Positions 37,831 through 47,132 are shown, numbered from the stretch's first letter. The stretch: DNA of 64,000 nucleotides from Paraburkholderia metrosideri (GCF_904848625.1 NZ_CAJHCP010000008.1:1-64000); one strand, 5' to 3'. The notes: a model not told the origin generated them from the sequence alone. Translations and numbers: made by a program.

Positions 37831-37908
37831 GTCGCCGGAACTCACGGCGTTTTCCGGCGACTCTGCCAGTCGTATAAGCAGGTTGCGCCGACATGGGTGG
37901 GCGCAACC
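37831..37908. repeat. Two tandem hairpins downstream of the PepSY gene
   Basis: GTCGCCGGAA/TTCCGGCGAC (37831-37840 and 37852-37861) and GGTTGCGCC/GGCGCAACC (37881-37889 and 37900-37908) lie between the convergent PepSY and purU genes. Neither has a T run. They may mark 3' ends of one or both transcripts. Confidence 0.6.
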
Positions 37909-38040
37909 CGGCAGCGAAGGAAGCACGGATCAGAATTAACCGCCCGCCAGGTCCAGGCTTCCCGCCTTTTCACGCAGCTTCACCGTGCATTCCATCAGTC
38001 CACCGCGCTGGCCATCAACGCGGCGTCGAAACAAAAACGC

Positions 38041-38910
38041 CTAGCGGAACACCACCGTCTTGCTGCCGTTCAACACGACGCGATGCTCGACGTGCCATTT
38101 CACCGCGCGCGCCAGCGTCACACATTCGACGTCGCGGCCAATCGCGGTCAATTGCTCCGGCGTCATGCTGTGGTCGACCCGCTCCACTTCCTGCTCGATG
38201 ATCGGGCCTTCGTCGAGATCGGTCGTCACGTAGTGAGCCGTCGCGCCGATCAGCTTCACGCCACGGTCGAACGCCTGGTAGTACGGCTTCGCGCCCTTGA
38301 AGCTCGGCAGGAAGGAGTGGTGAATGTTGATTGCACGGCCCGCGAGTGCTTCACACAGCTTCGGCGACAGAATCTGCATGTAGCGCGCGAGCACCACCAG
38401 GTCCGCCTGATGTTCGTCGATCACTTCGAGCACGCGCGCTTCCTGCGCGGCCTTCGCGTCGGGCGTGCCGCCCAGCAGCGGGAAGTGATGGAACGGAATG
38501 TCGTAGCTGGCGGCGAGCTGGTAGAACTCTTTGTGATTCGAGATGATCGCTGCGATCTCGATACCGAGTTGGCCAGTGCGGAAACGGAACAGCAGGTCGT
38601 TCAGGCAATGTCCAATCTTCGACACCATGATCACCACGCGCGGCTTGACCGACGCGTCGTGCAACTCCCAGCGCATGCCGAACTGCTCGGCCAGCGTCGC
38701 GAACGACACGCGCAGCGCCTCCAGCCCCGGATCGCCGCCCACCTGCTGAAAATGCACGCGCATGAAGAATTCGCCGGTACCGCTGTCGCCGAACTGCGCG
38801 GAGTCGAGAATATTGCTGCCACGCTCGAACAGAAAGCCCGACACGGCGTGCACGATGCCGGGCCGGTCGGCGCACGACAGTTTGAGAATAAAGCTGTGAT
38901 CGGTCGACAT
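38041..38910 (-). CDS. purU: Formyltetrahydrofolate deformylase
   Basis: PurU hydrolyses 10-formyltetrahydrofolate to formate and tetrahydrofolate, balancing one-carbon pools and supplying formate to purine synthesis. The 289-residue protein has an N-terminal ACT domain (LSCADRPGIVHAVSGFL) and a C-terminal formyltransferase-like domain with the catalytic HxSFLPSF pattern (INIHHSFLPSFKGAKPY) and the aspartate in TTDLDEGPII. The start at 38910 places the ACT domain at the N-terminus; the ATG at 38934 has no ribosome site. Confidence 0.95.
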   Translation of the reverse strand: MSTDHSFILKLSCADRPGIVHAVSGFLFERGSNILDSAQFGDSGTGEFFMRVHFQQVGGDPGLEALRVSFATLAEQFGMRWELHDASVKPRVVIMVSKIGHCLNDLLFRFRTGQLGIEIAAIISNHKEFYQLAASYDIPFHHFPLLGGTPDAKAAQEARVLEVIDEHQADLVVLARYMQILSPKLCEALAGRAINIHHSFLPSFKGAKPYYQAFDRGVKLIGATAHYVTTDLDEGPIIEQEVERVDHSMTPEQLTAIGRDVECVTLARAVKWHVEHRVVLNGSKTVVFR

Positions 38911-39017
38911 GACCTGGGTGACTCCCTTCTTCATTGCGTGGTTTGTTCAGTCTGTACTGCTCGATGCAGCGTGTTTCGTTTTACGGTGAGCGGCTGCTTC
39001 AGCGCCTGCGCCAATAC

Positions 39018-39869
39018 TCATTCAAACGCCGGCGGCACGAACAACGCATCGATTCCCGCGCACGCGTCTTCATCGATCCAGCGACGGCGCAGCAGGCAAT
39101 CCAGCGTAGCAAGACTTGCGTCCACCGTCATCGCACCATCCTCGATCCAGCGTGCCACTTCGTCGATACGCGCGAGCCGGTGCTCGCCCACTTCGCCGTC
39201 CTGATTGCGCGGCGAAAAATCGGTCGGCAGCGCGAGGTCGTAGATGAAAATCTGCTCGGCCTGCGTGCCTTCCGGCAGCGATTGCAACACATGCGCGGTA
39301 CGGCCCGCGACGGCGCGCGCGGCAATTTCTTCGGGAATACCGGCTTCTTCCCAGCATTCCTTGATGATCGTCGCCTCGACGCCGAAGCCCCAGCCGATCC
39401 CGCCCGCGACGACATTGTCGAGCATGCCGGGGTCGGTGGCCTTGGTGTCGCTGCGGCGCGCGATCCACAATTGCGGCGCCCCGCCCTCCGCGTATTCTAC
39501 GACGCCGTTCAGATGCACCGCGTAGGTCATCGTCCCGAAGAAGCGCGACGCCGCGCGCTCGATATACGCGAGCGGCGCTGCGTCGAACGCGTTGCGGATC
39601 GCGTAGGTCTCGTTACGCCAGCCTGGAATGCGGCCTTCGGCGGCGAGCGCGCCGATCACCGAACCGAGCGCCGCGCTGCGTAAATCGACGGTATTGAACC
39701 CGGCGGCGAGCGTCACACCCGCGCTGCCGATATCGAACACATCGGGCCAGCGCGTGAGCAGCGGCACATCGCTCGAACGGATCCAGCCGACCTGTTCGGC
39801 ACCGATCCGGAACGGTCGATGGAGCGCGGCGTCGAAGCGGCGCGCGGCGGTGATGCAAGGCAAAGTCAT
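39018..39869 (-). CDS. Nudix hydrolase with DUF4743 N-terminal domain
   Basis: The 283-residue protein has an N-terminal DUF4743 region (RRFDAALHRPFRIGAEQVGWI) and a C-terminal Nudix domain with GGIGWGFGVEATII followed by KECWEEAGIP. Compared with the Nudix consensus G-x5-E-x7-REUxEExGU, the first Glu is replaced by Phe and Arg by Lys, while the metal-binding EE pair is kept. This family is related to plant and yeast Nudix proteins linked to damaged thiamine diphosphate. Substrate is not certain. An upstream ATG at 39944 would add a Pro-rich tail with no support. Confidence 0.85.
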   Translation of the reverse strand: MTLPCITAARRFDAALHRPFRIGAEQVGWIRSSDVPLLTRWPDVFDIGSAGVTLAAGFNTVDLRSAALGSVIGALAAEGRIPGWRNETYAIRNAFDAAPLAYIERAASRFFGTMTYAVHLNGVVEYAEGGAPQLWIARRSDTKATDPGMLDNVVAGGIGWGFGVEATIIKECWEEAGIPEEIAARAVAGRTAHVLQSLPEGTQAEQIFIYDLALPTDFSPRNQDGEVGEHRLARIDEVARWIEDGAMTVDASLATLDCLLRRRWIDEDACAGIDALFVPPAFE

Positions 39870-39967
39870 CTGAAAACTCCGAACTGTCTGCGGTGGCGCT
39901 GGCTTCTGCGGTGGTGCTGGCTTAAGTCGCGCGCATCGAACCAACCCGCTCGACTACATCCATCACG

Positions 39968-40582
39968 TCAGTCACGCAGCGCGACGCGAATGCCAATCGC
40001 AATAAACGTCGCCCCAGCGAGCCGGTCGAGCCATACGCCCACGCGCGGCCGACGCTTGAGCCAGCCGCCGATCATCCCCGCGCACACGCCGAACAGCGAA
40101 AACACCACCACCGTCTGCAACATGAACAACACGCCGAGTTCGAGCATCTGCACGGTGACGCTTTGCGCGCCATGCGGTTGTACGAACTGCGGCAGGAACA
40201 CGACGAAGAACAACGTTACCTTCGGGTTCATCAGATTGCCGAGCACGCTTTGGCGGAACACGGACATCAGCGGTTGTGGTGCGCGTTCATGCGCGGTTGC
40301 AAGCCCCTGACTGCGCAGCGCCTTGATGCCGATCCAGATCAGATACGCGGCGCCGGCCAGCTTGATGGCTTCAAACGCGAGCGGCGACGAGCGCAGCAAC
40401 GCGGCGACGCCGAGCGCGGCGAGCGTCGTGTGAAACGTGATGCCCGCAGCAAAGCCAAGTGCCGCGACGAGTCCCGCCGCGCGCCCCTGCGAGATACCGC
40501 GCGCGAGCACTTGCAGGTTGTCCGGGCCAGGCGCGACCGTGATCGCAATCGATGTAGCGAGAAACAGCAGGAAGTTGGGCAT
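39968..40582 (-). CDS. LysE family amino acid exporter
   Basis: The 204-residue inner-membrane protein has the LysE/RhtB features: the N-terminal FLATSIAITVAPGPDNLQVLARGISQG with the conserved PGP(D/N) turn, then about six helices and a C-terminal DRLAGATFIAIGIRVAL. Members export lysine, threonine, homoserine or other small metabolites. Substrate unknown. It follows apt on the same strand by about 40 bases. Confidence 0.9.
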   Translation of the reverse strand: MPNFLLFLATSIAITVAPGPDNLQVLARGISQGRAAGLVAALGFAAGITFHTTLAALGVAALLRSSPLAFEAIKLAGAAYLIWIGIKALRSQGLATAHERAPQPLMSVFRQSVLGNLMNPKVTLFFVVFLPQFVQPHGAQSVTVQMLELGVLFMLQTVVVFSLFGVCAGMIGGWLKRRPRVGVWLDRLAGATFIAIGIRVALRD

Positions 40583-40621
40583 CGTCCTTACCTTCTTGAT
40601 GTGAAGCCGGAAGCGCCGGGC

Positions 40622-41188
40622 TCAATGACCTTCGAAAGAGGTCGCCGTGTAAAGCTCGAGCCCGCCGTCGCGCAGCAGCTTCGAGCCGCCAAGCTCGGGC
40701 AGATCGACAATCGCCGCGCCTTCCACCACCACTGCGCCGAGCCGCTCGAGCAGAATCTTGCCGGCCATCATCGTGCCGCCGGTCGCGATCAGATCGTCGA
40801 TGATGAGCACGCGGTCGCCCGGCTTGCACGCATCCTCGTGAATTTCGACGGTCGCGGTGCCGTATTCGAGTTCGTACGATTGCGACAGCCGCTTGTACGG
40901 CAGCTTGCCCGCCTTGCGGATCGGAATGAAGCCGATGTTCAGCTCGTGCGCGAGAATCGGCCCGATGATGAAACCGCGCGCATCGAGCCCGGCCACGTAG
41001 TCGAGCTTCGCGTCGAAATAGCGCTGCACGAACAGGTCGGTCAGCACACGCAGCGACTTCGCCTCCTGCAGCAGCGGCGTGATATCGCGGAATTGCACAC
41101 CCGGCTGCGGCCAGTCAGGCACCGTGCGTATGTGGCTTTTGATGTAGTCGGCCGCATCGAGCGGCGCGCTCACGAGCGCGTTGGACAT
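40622..41188 (-). CDS. apt: Adenine phosphoribosyltransferase
   Basis: Apt makes AMP from adenine and PRPP in purine salvage. The 188-residue cytoplasmic protein has WPQPGVQFRDITPLL at the N-terminus, the adenine pocket DARGFIIG, the catalytic loop region YELEYGTATVEIH and the PRPP-binding motif VLIIDDLIATGGTM. Length and motifs match the family throughout. It lies between the KefB-like antiporter and lysE on the same strand. Confidence 0.96.
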   Translation of the reverse strand: MSNALVSAPLDAADYIKSHIRTVPDWPQPGVQFRDITPLLQEAKSLRVLTDLFVQRYFDAKLDYVAGLDARGFIIGPILAHELNIGFIPIRKAGKLPYKRLSQSYELEYGTATVEIHEDACKPGDRVLIIDDLIATGGTMMAGKILLERLGAVVVEGAAIVDLPELGGSKLLRDGGLELYTATSFEGH

Positions 41189-41345
41189 GATGTCTCCGGA
41201 TGGACCTGGACAGGTCCGATGAAACGATGAAAAACTGAATCAGCAGCGGTCTGCGTGCGCAGCGCCGCCGCGGGGCGCTTACCCCGGTTGCCGGGCGCCG
41301 GCTGCCCGTCGCCCGTTGCCCGACGCGTCAATCTGCCTGCATGAA

Positions 41346-43349
41346 TCACGCAGCGGCGGCGCCTGCACGACGATGTTTCGACAGCCGTTCCTCGGCTTCC
41401 GCGAGTTGTTCGGGCAGACCGCGCAGCACCACGATGTCGCTTGCGCGCAGCTTGGTGGAGGGGTCCGGCTCGACGCCGCGAATGCCGTGCCGGCGGATCG
41501 CCGTCACTTCCACACCCAGCTCGAACAGGCCGAGGTCGGCCAGTGTGCGGCCCACCGCGTCCGCATTTTCGTCGACCGGGACCGATTGTAGCCGCACCTG
41601 TTCGTGACCGTCGTCGTCGTCCACGTCGTCGGCGCCACGGAAATAACCGCGCAACAGCGCATAGCGCTCGTCGCGCATTTCCTCGACCCGCCGCACCACG
41701 CGCCGCATCGGCACGCCCATTACCACGAGCGTGTGCGAGGCCAGCATCAGGCTACCTTCGACGATTTCCGGAATCACTTCGGTCGCGCCGGCGGCCAGCA
41801 GCTTCTCCAGATCGGAATCGTCGACGGTACGCACGATCACCGGCAGCGTCGGCTCCAGTTCGTGGATGTTGTGCAGCACGCGTAATGCCGACGGTGTATT
41901 CGCGTAGGTAATCGCGATCGTCGCCGCGCGGTGGATACCGGCGGCGAGCAACGACTCGCGCCGCCCGGCATCGCCGAACACGACCGACTCACCCGCCGCC
42001 GCCGCCGCCGCGACGCGGTCGGGGTCGAGATCCAGCGCGACGTACGACAAGCCTTCGTGTTCCAGCATGCGCGCCAGATTCTGCCCGGCACGGCCGTAGC
42101 CGCAAATGATCACGTGACCGCTCTGCTTCAGGCTTTGCGTGGCGATACGCGTCATCTGCAACGACTGCATCATCCATTCAGTTGAAGACAGCCGTAGCAC
42201 GATCCGGTCCGCGTTCTGGATCAGGAACGGCGCGGCGAGCATGGACAGCAGCATCGCCGCGAGAATCGCCTGCAGCAGCGTGGCGTCGACCAGATGCCGG
42301 TCGAGAATCAGGTTCAGCAGCACGAAGCCGAACTCGCCCGCTTGCGCGAGGCCGATACCGGTGCGCATCGCGACGCCCGGCGACGCGCCGAACAGACGCG
42401 ACAGGCCCGTGATCATCACCGCCTTCAACACAATCGGCCCGATCAGGAAGCCCAGCACGATCAGCGGATGTTCCAGGATCACACGCGGATTGAGCAGCAT
42501 GCCGGTCGTGACGAAGAAGAGCCCCAGCAGCACGTCGCGAAACGGCTTGATGTCCTCTTCCACCTGATGCCGGTACGGCGTCTCGGCGATCAACATCCCG
42601 GCGATAAACGCGCCGAGCGCCAGCGACAGGCCGAATTTATCCGTGATGAACGCGGCGCCGAGCGTCACCAGCAACAGATTAAGAATGAACAATTCCTGCG
42701 ACCGGCGTCGCGCGACCACGTTGAACCAGCGCGTCATGAAGCGTTGGCCGACAATCAGCAGCAGCGCGAGGGCGACGACGATCTTGATCGCGGCCACGCC
42801 GAGCGCGCTGACCAGATCGTCCGACCGGCCGCCCAGCGCCGCGATGATAATCAGCAACGGCACCACCGCGAGATCCTGGAACAACAGCACGCCGAAGATA
42901 TTGCGCCCGTGCTCCGTTTCGATTTCGAGCCGCTCCGCCAGCATCTTGCTGACAATCGCCGTCGACGACATCGCCAGCGCGCCGCCCAACGCTACGCTCG
43001 CCTGCCACGTGATATGCACCCAGCGCTCCAGCGCGAAGCCGAGCGTCACCGCGACCGCGATAGTGCCGATTACCTGCAGCAAGCCGAGGCCGAACACGAG
43101 CCGGCGCATGGACCGCAGCTTGGCGAGCGAAAACTCCAGCCCGATCGAGAACATCAGGAACACGACGCCGAACTCGGCGAGGTTCTGTGCCCCGACCGAA
43201 TCCGGAATCAGACCGAACGCATGCGGTCCGACGACGATGCCGACAGACAGATAGCCAAGCATCGGCGGAAGATTCAGAAAGCGAAATATCACCACCCCTG
43301 CCACCGATGCCAGCAGCAGGAATAGCGTCATTTCGAGCGGGGAGATCAT
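41346..43349 (-). CDS. Monovalent cation:proton antiporter, CPA2/KefB type
   Basis: The 667-residue protein has a 12-13 helix Na+/H+ exchanger domain (about 1-390, with LEFSLAKLRSM and GAFIAGMLIAETPYRHQVEEDI), an RCK/TrkA-N domain (about 415-535, Rossmann motif VIICGYGRAGQNLARML) and a TrkA-C domain (about 575-660). It should exchange K+ or Na+ for protons under nucleotide control; the KefB/KefC glutathione-gating features were not verified. Start chosen at 43349; 43418 is a longer in-frame option. It is divergent from kdsD. Confidence 0.92.
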   Translation of the reverse strand: MISPLEMTLFLLLASVAGVVIFRFLNLPPMLGYLSVGIVVGPHAFGLIPDSVGAQNLAEFGVVFLMFSIGLEFSLAKLRSMRRLVFGLGLLQVIGTIAVAVTLGFALERWVHITWQASVALGGALAMSSTAIVSKMLAERLEIETEHGRNIFGVLLFQDLAVVPLLIIIAALGGRSDDLVSALGVAAIKIVVALALLLIVGQRFMTRWFNVVARRRSQELFILNLLLVTLGAAFITDKFGLSLALGAFIAGMLIAETPYRHQVEEDIKPFRDVLLGLFFVTTGMLLNPRVILEHPLIVLGFLIGPIVLKAVMITGLSRLFGASPGVAMRTGIGLAQAGEFGFVLLNLILDRHLVDATLLQAILAAMLLSMLAAPFLIQNADRIVLRLSSTEWMMQSLQMTRIATQSLKQSGHVIICGYGRAGQNLARMLEHEGLSYVALDLDPDRVAAAAAAGESVVFGDAGRRESLLAAGIHRAATIAITYANTPSALRVLHNIHELEPTLPVIVRTVDDSDLEKLLAAGATEVIPEIVEGSLMLASHTLVVMGVPMRRVVRRVEEMRDERYALLRGYFRGADDVDDDDGHEQVRLQSVPVDENADAVGRTLADLGLFELGVEVTAIRRHGIRGVEPDPSTKLRASDIVVLRGLPEQLAEAEERLSKHRRAGAAAA

Positions 43350-43494
43350 CGGCACAAACGCATGGGTAAAGCGTCCTCGTTCGTCAGCGGAACCGCGCAC
43401 GAAAACGCCGTGCGACAAGGTTGAGGGGCCAGTAAATAGGCCGATAAAGGCAGCGGCTTGGCACAGCAGGCCCGGCGCGGCGAACAGGCGCCTT

Positions 43495-43503
43495 TGCTAT
43501 ACT
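43495..43503 (+). promoter_or_regulatory. Extended -10 promoter directly before kdsD
   Basis: TGC-TATACT (43495-43503) is an extended -10 element. Only six bases separate it from the kdsD ATG at 43510, so the transcript would start at or next to the start codon. No -35 and no Shine-Dalgarno are visible. Confidence 0.5.
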
Positions 43504-43509
43504 CCGCGA

Positions 43510-44493
43510 ATGATAGCGAAAATCAATGGCGACCGGGCACTCGCGCTCGCTCGTGACGTGCTGGACATCGAAGCGGACGCCGTGCGCGCGCTTCGCGATC
43601 AACTCGACGATGGTTTCGTCGGGGCGATCGACTTCATCCTGGGTTGCCGTGGGCGCGTGGTCGTCTCCGGCATCGGCAAATCCGGCCATGTGGCCCGCAA
43701 GCTCGCGGCCACGCTGGCCAGCACCGGTACGCCGGCGTTCTTCGTGCATCCGGCGGAAGCTAGCCATGGCGACCTCGGCATGGTCACGTCAGACGACGTG
43801 TTCCTTGCACTGTCCAATTCCGGTGAAACCGAAGAACTCGTGGCGATCCTGCCGCTCATCAAGCGGATCGGCGCGAAGCTGATTGCAATGACGGGACGCC
43901 CGTCGTCGAGTCTCGCACAACTGGCCGACGTGCATCTGAATTCTGCAGTGTCGAAAGAAGCCTGTCCGATGAATCTCGCGCCCACCGCCAGCACCACCGC
44001 AGCGCTCGCGCTCGGTGACGCACTCGCGGTCGCGGTGCTCGACGCACGCGGTTTCGGACGGGACGACTTTGCGCGCTCGCATCCGGGTGGCGCGCTCGGG
44101 CGGCGTCTGCTTACTTATGTGCGCGACGTGATGCGCACCGGTGACCAGGTGCCGAAGGTCACGCCCAACGCTACCGTGCGCGACGCGCTGTTCCAGTTGA
44201 CCGCCAAGCGCATGGGCATGACCGCGATCGTCGATCACGAAGACCGCGTAACCGGCATCTTCACCGACGGCGATTTGCGCCGCGTGCTCGAACGCGACGG
44301 CGATTTCCGCCAGTTGTCGATTGCTTCGGTGATGACACCCGGGCCACGCACCATCGGTCCCGACCAGCTCGCAGTCGAAGCCGTTGAGTTGATGGAGCGC
44401 CACCGCATCAATCAGATGCTGGTCGTCGACGAAGCGGGCAAGCTGATCGGCGCCCTCAACATGCACGACCTGTTCTCGAAGAAGGTGATCTGA
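43510..44493 (+). CDS. kdsD: Arabinose-5-phosphate isomerase
   Basis: KdsD converts ribulose 5-phosphate to arabinose 5-phosphate, the first step to Kdo for LPS. The 327-residue protein has a SIS domain (about 40-175: VVVSGIGKSGHVARKLAATLASTG, and ALSNSGETEEL) and two CBS domains (about 205-325). It is the first gene of the Kdo/Lpt operon; its stop overlaps the kdsC start (TGATG). The start codon lies six bases after a good extended -10, suggesting a leaderless mRNA. Confidence 0.96.
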   Translation: MIAKINGDRALALARDVLDIEADAVRALRDQLDDGFVGAIDFILGCRGRVVVSGIGKSGHVARKLAATLASTGTPAFFVHPAEASHGDLGMVTSDDVFLALSNSGETEELVAILPLIKRIGAKLIAMTGRPSSSLAQLADVHLNSAVSKEACPMNLAPTASTTAALALGDALAVAVLDARGFGRDDFARSHPGGALGRRLLTYVRDVMRTGDQVPKVTPNATVRDALFQLTAKRMGMTAIVDHEDRVTGIFTDGDLRRVLERDGDFRQLSIASVMTPGPRTIGPDQLAVEAVELMERHRINQMLVVDEAGKLIGALNMHDLFSKKVI

Positions 44494-45053
44494 TGGCCAT
44501 CGCCCCTGCTACCGCAACCGAACGCGCAAGCCGCGTGAAGCTGATGATTTTCGACGTCGACGGCGTGCTGACCGACGGCGGTCTGCTGTTCACGGCGGAA
44601 GGCGACACGATGAAGGGCTTCCACTCAATGGACGGCCACGGCATGAAGCTGCTGCGCCAGGCCGGCATCGACACCGCGATCATCACGGGGCGCAAGTCGG
44701 GCATCGTCGCGGCGCGGGCGAAGGAGATGAACGTCACGCACGTTTATCAGGGGATTCAGGACAAACCTCAGGCGTTTGCGGACCTTTTGCAGCAAACTGG
44801 ACTGAGCGCGGAAGAATGCGGCTACATGGGCGACGACTGGGTCGATCTCGCGGTGATGCTGAAGGTCGGCTTCGCCGCAGCGCCCGCCAACTCGCATCCT
44901 GAAGTAATCGCGCGCGCTCATTGGGTCAGCGAGGCGCGCGGCGGCCACGGCGCGGCGCGCGAAGTCGTCGACACGCTGTTGCGCGCGCAGCACAAATATG
45001 AAGCGCTGCTTGCGGCGGCCTGCAGCGGTGAACAGCGAGGCCTCGTCGGATGA
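44493..45053 (+). CDS. kdsC: 3-deoxy-D-manno-octulosonate 8-phosphate phosphatase
   Basis: KdsC removes phosphate from Kdo-8-P. The 186-residue protein is a C0-type HAD phosphatase: nucleophile motif MIFDVDGVLTDG with DxD, the phosphate-binding threonine in IITGRKS, and GDDWVDLAVM for magnesium. It lacks a cap domain, as expected; family members are tetramers. It overlaps kdsD upstream and lptC downstream (ATGA), so the pathway and the LPS-transport genes are translated in series. Confidence 0.96.
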   Translation: MAIAPATATERASRVKLMIFDVDGVLTDGGLLFTAEGDTMKGFHSMDGHGMKLLRQAGIDTAIITGRKSGIVAARAKEMNVTHVYQGIQDKPQAFADLLQQTGLSAEECGYMGDDWVDLAVMLKVGFAAAPANSHPEVIARAHWVSEARGGHGAAREVVDTLLRAQHKYEALLAAACSGEQRGLVG

Positions 45054-45649
45054 ACCAGTTTCGCCTGACTTCCCTGATTCCGCTGGTCGCGATGGCTGCG
45101 CTGGCCGGTATCACGTGGTGGCTGCTGCAAGCAACCCTGCCACGACAGAACGAAGACGTGGTACGCCCGAAAGAACACACGCCGGACTATTTCGCGGACA
45201 ATTTCTCGGTTTCCGAACTCGATCAATCGGGCTCGACTCAATACCGGCTGACCGCCCAGTCGCTGATTCACTATGAAGACGACGAGCTGAGCGATCTGGT
45301 CAAACCGGCCATGCGTGCGTTCCAGCCCGGCAAGCCGATCGTCACCGCGACCGGCGACACCGGCAAGGTGAACGCCGACGCGTCGATCGTCGATCTGTAC
45401 GACAACGCCCGCATCGTGCGTGCACCCGGTGACGGCGATCCGCAGATGCAAGCTGATTCGCAGCATTTTAGGGTGCTGGTCAACGACGATGTGATCGAGA
45501 CTGAAAAGCCGGTTAAACTTCAGCGCGGCATGTCGGTGATGACTGCCAGCGGCATGAACTACAACAACGTCACCCGGGTGATGCAGCTGTTCGGCAACGT
45601 AAGAGGCGCGATTGCCGCGTCCGAAGCCGGCGGCAGCTCGCCCAAGTAA
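45050..45649 (+). CDS. lptC: LPS export protein LptC
   Basis: LptC is the bitopic inner-membrane component that passes LPS from LptBFG to LptA. The 199-residue protein has a single N-terminal helix (LIPLVAMAALAGITWWLLQA) and a periplasmic beta-jellyroll (YFADNFSVSELDQSGSTQYRL to the end). Position between kdsC and lptA and the ATGA overlap with kdsC support it. Slightly longer than the 191-residue E. coli protein. Confidence 0.93.
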   Translation: MNQFRLTSLIPLVAMAALAGITWWLLQATLPRQNEDVVRPKEHTPDYFADNFSVSELDQSGSTQYRLTAQSLIHYEDDELSDLVKPAMRAFQPGKPIVTATGDTGKVNADASIVDLYDNARIVRAPGDGDPQMQADSQHFRVLVNDDVIETEKPVKLQRGMSVMTASGMNYNNVTRVMQLFGNVRGAIAASEAGGSSPK

Positions 45650-45678
45650 CCCGGGTAATCCATTCCAGGCGTGACTGC

Positions 45679-46350
45679 ATGAACGAATCGTTCCCCCGTT
45701 TTGATACCGGCCGCTCGCGTACCCTGTCCGCGTGCCGCGCCGGACTCGCTGCGCTGCTCGTCGCGTTGCCGCTAGCCGGCTTCGCGCCGCTCGCGCACGC
45801 CGACCGCGCCGATAAGGACAAACCGCTGAACATCGAAGCGGACAACATGACTTACGACGACCTCAAGCAGGTCAACATCTTCACCGGTCACGTGGTCGCC
45901 ACCAAAGGCACGATCGTGATCAAGGCCGATCGGGTCGAAGTGACGCAAGACCCGCAGGGTTATCAGTACGCGACCGGCACGTCCACCGGCGGCAATCTGT
46001 CGTATTTCCGCCAGAAACGCGAAGGTCTCGACGAATACATCGAAGGCACGGCCGTTCGTATCGACTACGACGGCAAGCAGGATCTGACCACGCTCACCAC
46101 CAACGCCACGGTCCGACGCCTGCAGGGTCTGTCAACGGTGATAGATCAGGTGCACGGCAGCGTCGTCACGTATGACGGCCAGAACGACTTCTATACCGCG
46201 AAGGCAGGTAAGGACGTTGCCGGCCCGGGCAACCCGACCGGCCGCGTACGCGCCATGCTGTCGCCGCGCAATGGCGGCGCCGCACCGCTGACCGGTGCGT
46301 CGGCCACGCTCGTGCCGTCCACCACGATTCAGGGAGCACCGACTCAGTGA
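45679..46350 (+). CDS. lptA: LPS transport periplasmic protein LptA
   Basis: LptA forms the periplasmic bridge for LPS transport. The 223-residue protein has a signal peptide (CRAGLAALLVALPLAGFAPLAHA) and the OstA-like beta-jellyroll: PLNIEADNMTYDDLKQVNIFTGHVV, then IVIKADRVEV and IDYDGKQDLTTLTTNA. The C-terminus (from about 180) is a low-complexity extension not seen in E. coli. It is followed by lptB with a GTGA overlap. Confidence 0.94.
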   Translation: MNESFPRFDTGRSRTLSACRAGLAALLVALPLAGFAPLAHADRADKDKPLNIEADNMTYDDLKQVNIFTGHVVATKGTIVIKADRVEVTQDPQGYQYATGTSTGGNLSYFRQKREGLDEYIEGTAVRIDYDGKQDLTTLTTNATVRRLQGLSTVIDQVHGSVVTYDGQNDFYTAKAGKDVAGPGNPTGRVRAMLSPRNGGAAPLTGASATLVPSTTIQGAPTQ

Positions 46351-47132
46351 GCTCCTCCGCGTCCCTCCCCAATCGCAAACCGGCCGGCACCAGCAGCTCG
46401 CTGGTCGTACGCAATCTGAAGAAGCGCTACGGTTCGCGCACGGTCGTCAAAGACGTATCGCTCGACGTGAAAAGCGGCGAAGTGGTGGGTCTGCTCGGCC
46501 CGAACGGCGCCGGCAAGACGACTTCGTTCTACATGATCGTCGGCCTCGTGCCGCTCGACGCTGGCGAAATCGACCTCGACGGCAAATCGATCAGCCTGCT
46601 GCCTATCCACAAGCGCGCTTCGCTCGGCCTGTCGTATCTGCCGCAGGAAGCGTCGGTGTTCCGCAAGCTCAGCGTCGAAGAAAATATTCGCGCGGTGCTG
46701 GAATTGCAGCACGAAGAGAACGGCAAGCGGCTCAGCAAAGACACCATCACGAGCCGCACGGAAGCGCTGCTCGACGAACTGCAGATCGCGCATTTGCGCG
46801 AGAATCCGGCGCTGTCGCTGTCGGGCGGCGAGCGTCGCCGGGTTGAAATTGCGCGCGCGCTGGCCACCAACCCGAGCTTTATTCTGCTCGACGAACCGTT
46901 CGCGGGCGTCGACCCGATCGCGGTGCTGGAAATCCAGAAGATCGTCAAGTTTCTGAAGCAGCGCAATATCGGCGTGCTAATCACCGACCATAACGTGCGC
47001 GAAACGCTTGGCATCTGCGATCACGCGTACATCATCAGCGACGGCAGCGTGCTGGCCGCCGGCGCGCCGAACGAAATCATCGAAAACGAAAGCGTACGGC
47101 GCGTCTACCTGGGCGAGCACTTCCGCATGTAA
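46347..47132 (+). CDS. lptB: LPS export ABC transporter ATP-binding protein
   Basis: LptB powers LPS extraction with LptFG. The 261-residue ATPase has Walker A GPNGAGKTT, the LptB-type Q-loop LPQEASVFRKLSVEENI, signature LSGGERRRVEIARAL, Walker B FILLDEPFAGVDP and the H-loop TDHNVRE. Translation starts with GTG overlapping the lptA stop, with an N-terminal extension of about 20 residues before the ATPase core. lptF and lptG are not in this window, as is usual. Confidence 0.96.
   Translation: MSSSASLPNRKPAGTSSSLVVRNLKKRYGSRTVVKDVSLDVKSGEVVGLLGPNGAGKTTSFYMIVGLVPLDAGEIDLDGKSISLLPIHKRASLGLSYLPQEASVFRKLSVEENIRAVLELQHEENGKRLSKDTITSRTEALLDELQIAHLRENPALSLSGGERRRVEIARALATNPSFILLDEPFAGVDPIAVLEIQKIVKFLKQRNIGVLITDHNVRETLGICDHAYIISDGSVLAAGAPNEIIENESVRRVYLGEHFRM

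Noticed and set aside
41230..41345. GC-rich inverted segments between apt and the KefB-like gene as a terminator
   Set aside because: Several overlapping GCCGGGC-type pairings exist, but none has a clean stem with a T run, so no feature is claimed.
42294..43325. Open frame antisense to the KefB-like antiporter
   Set aside because: Gln/Arg/His-rich shadow of a membrane protein gene.
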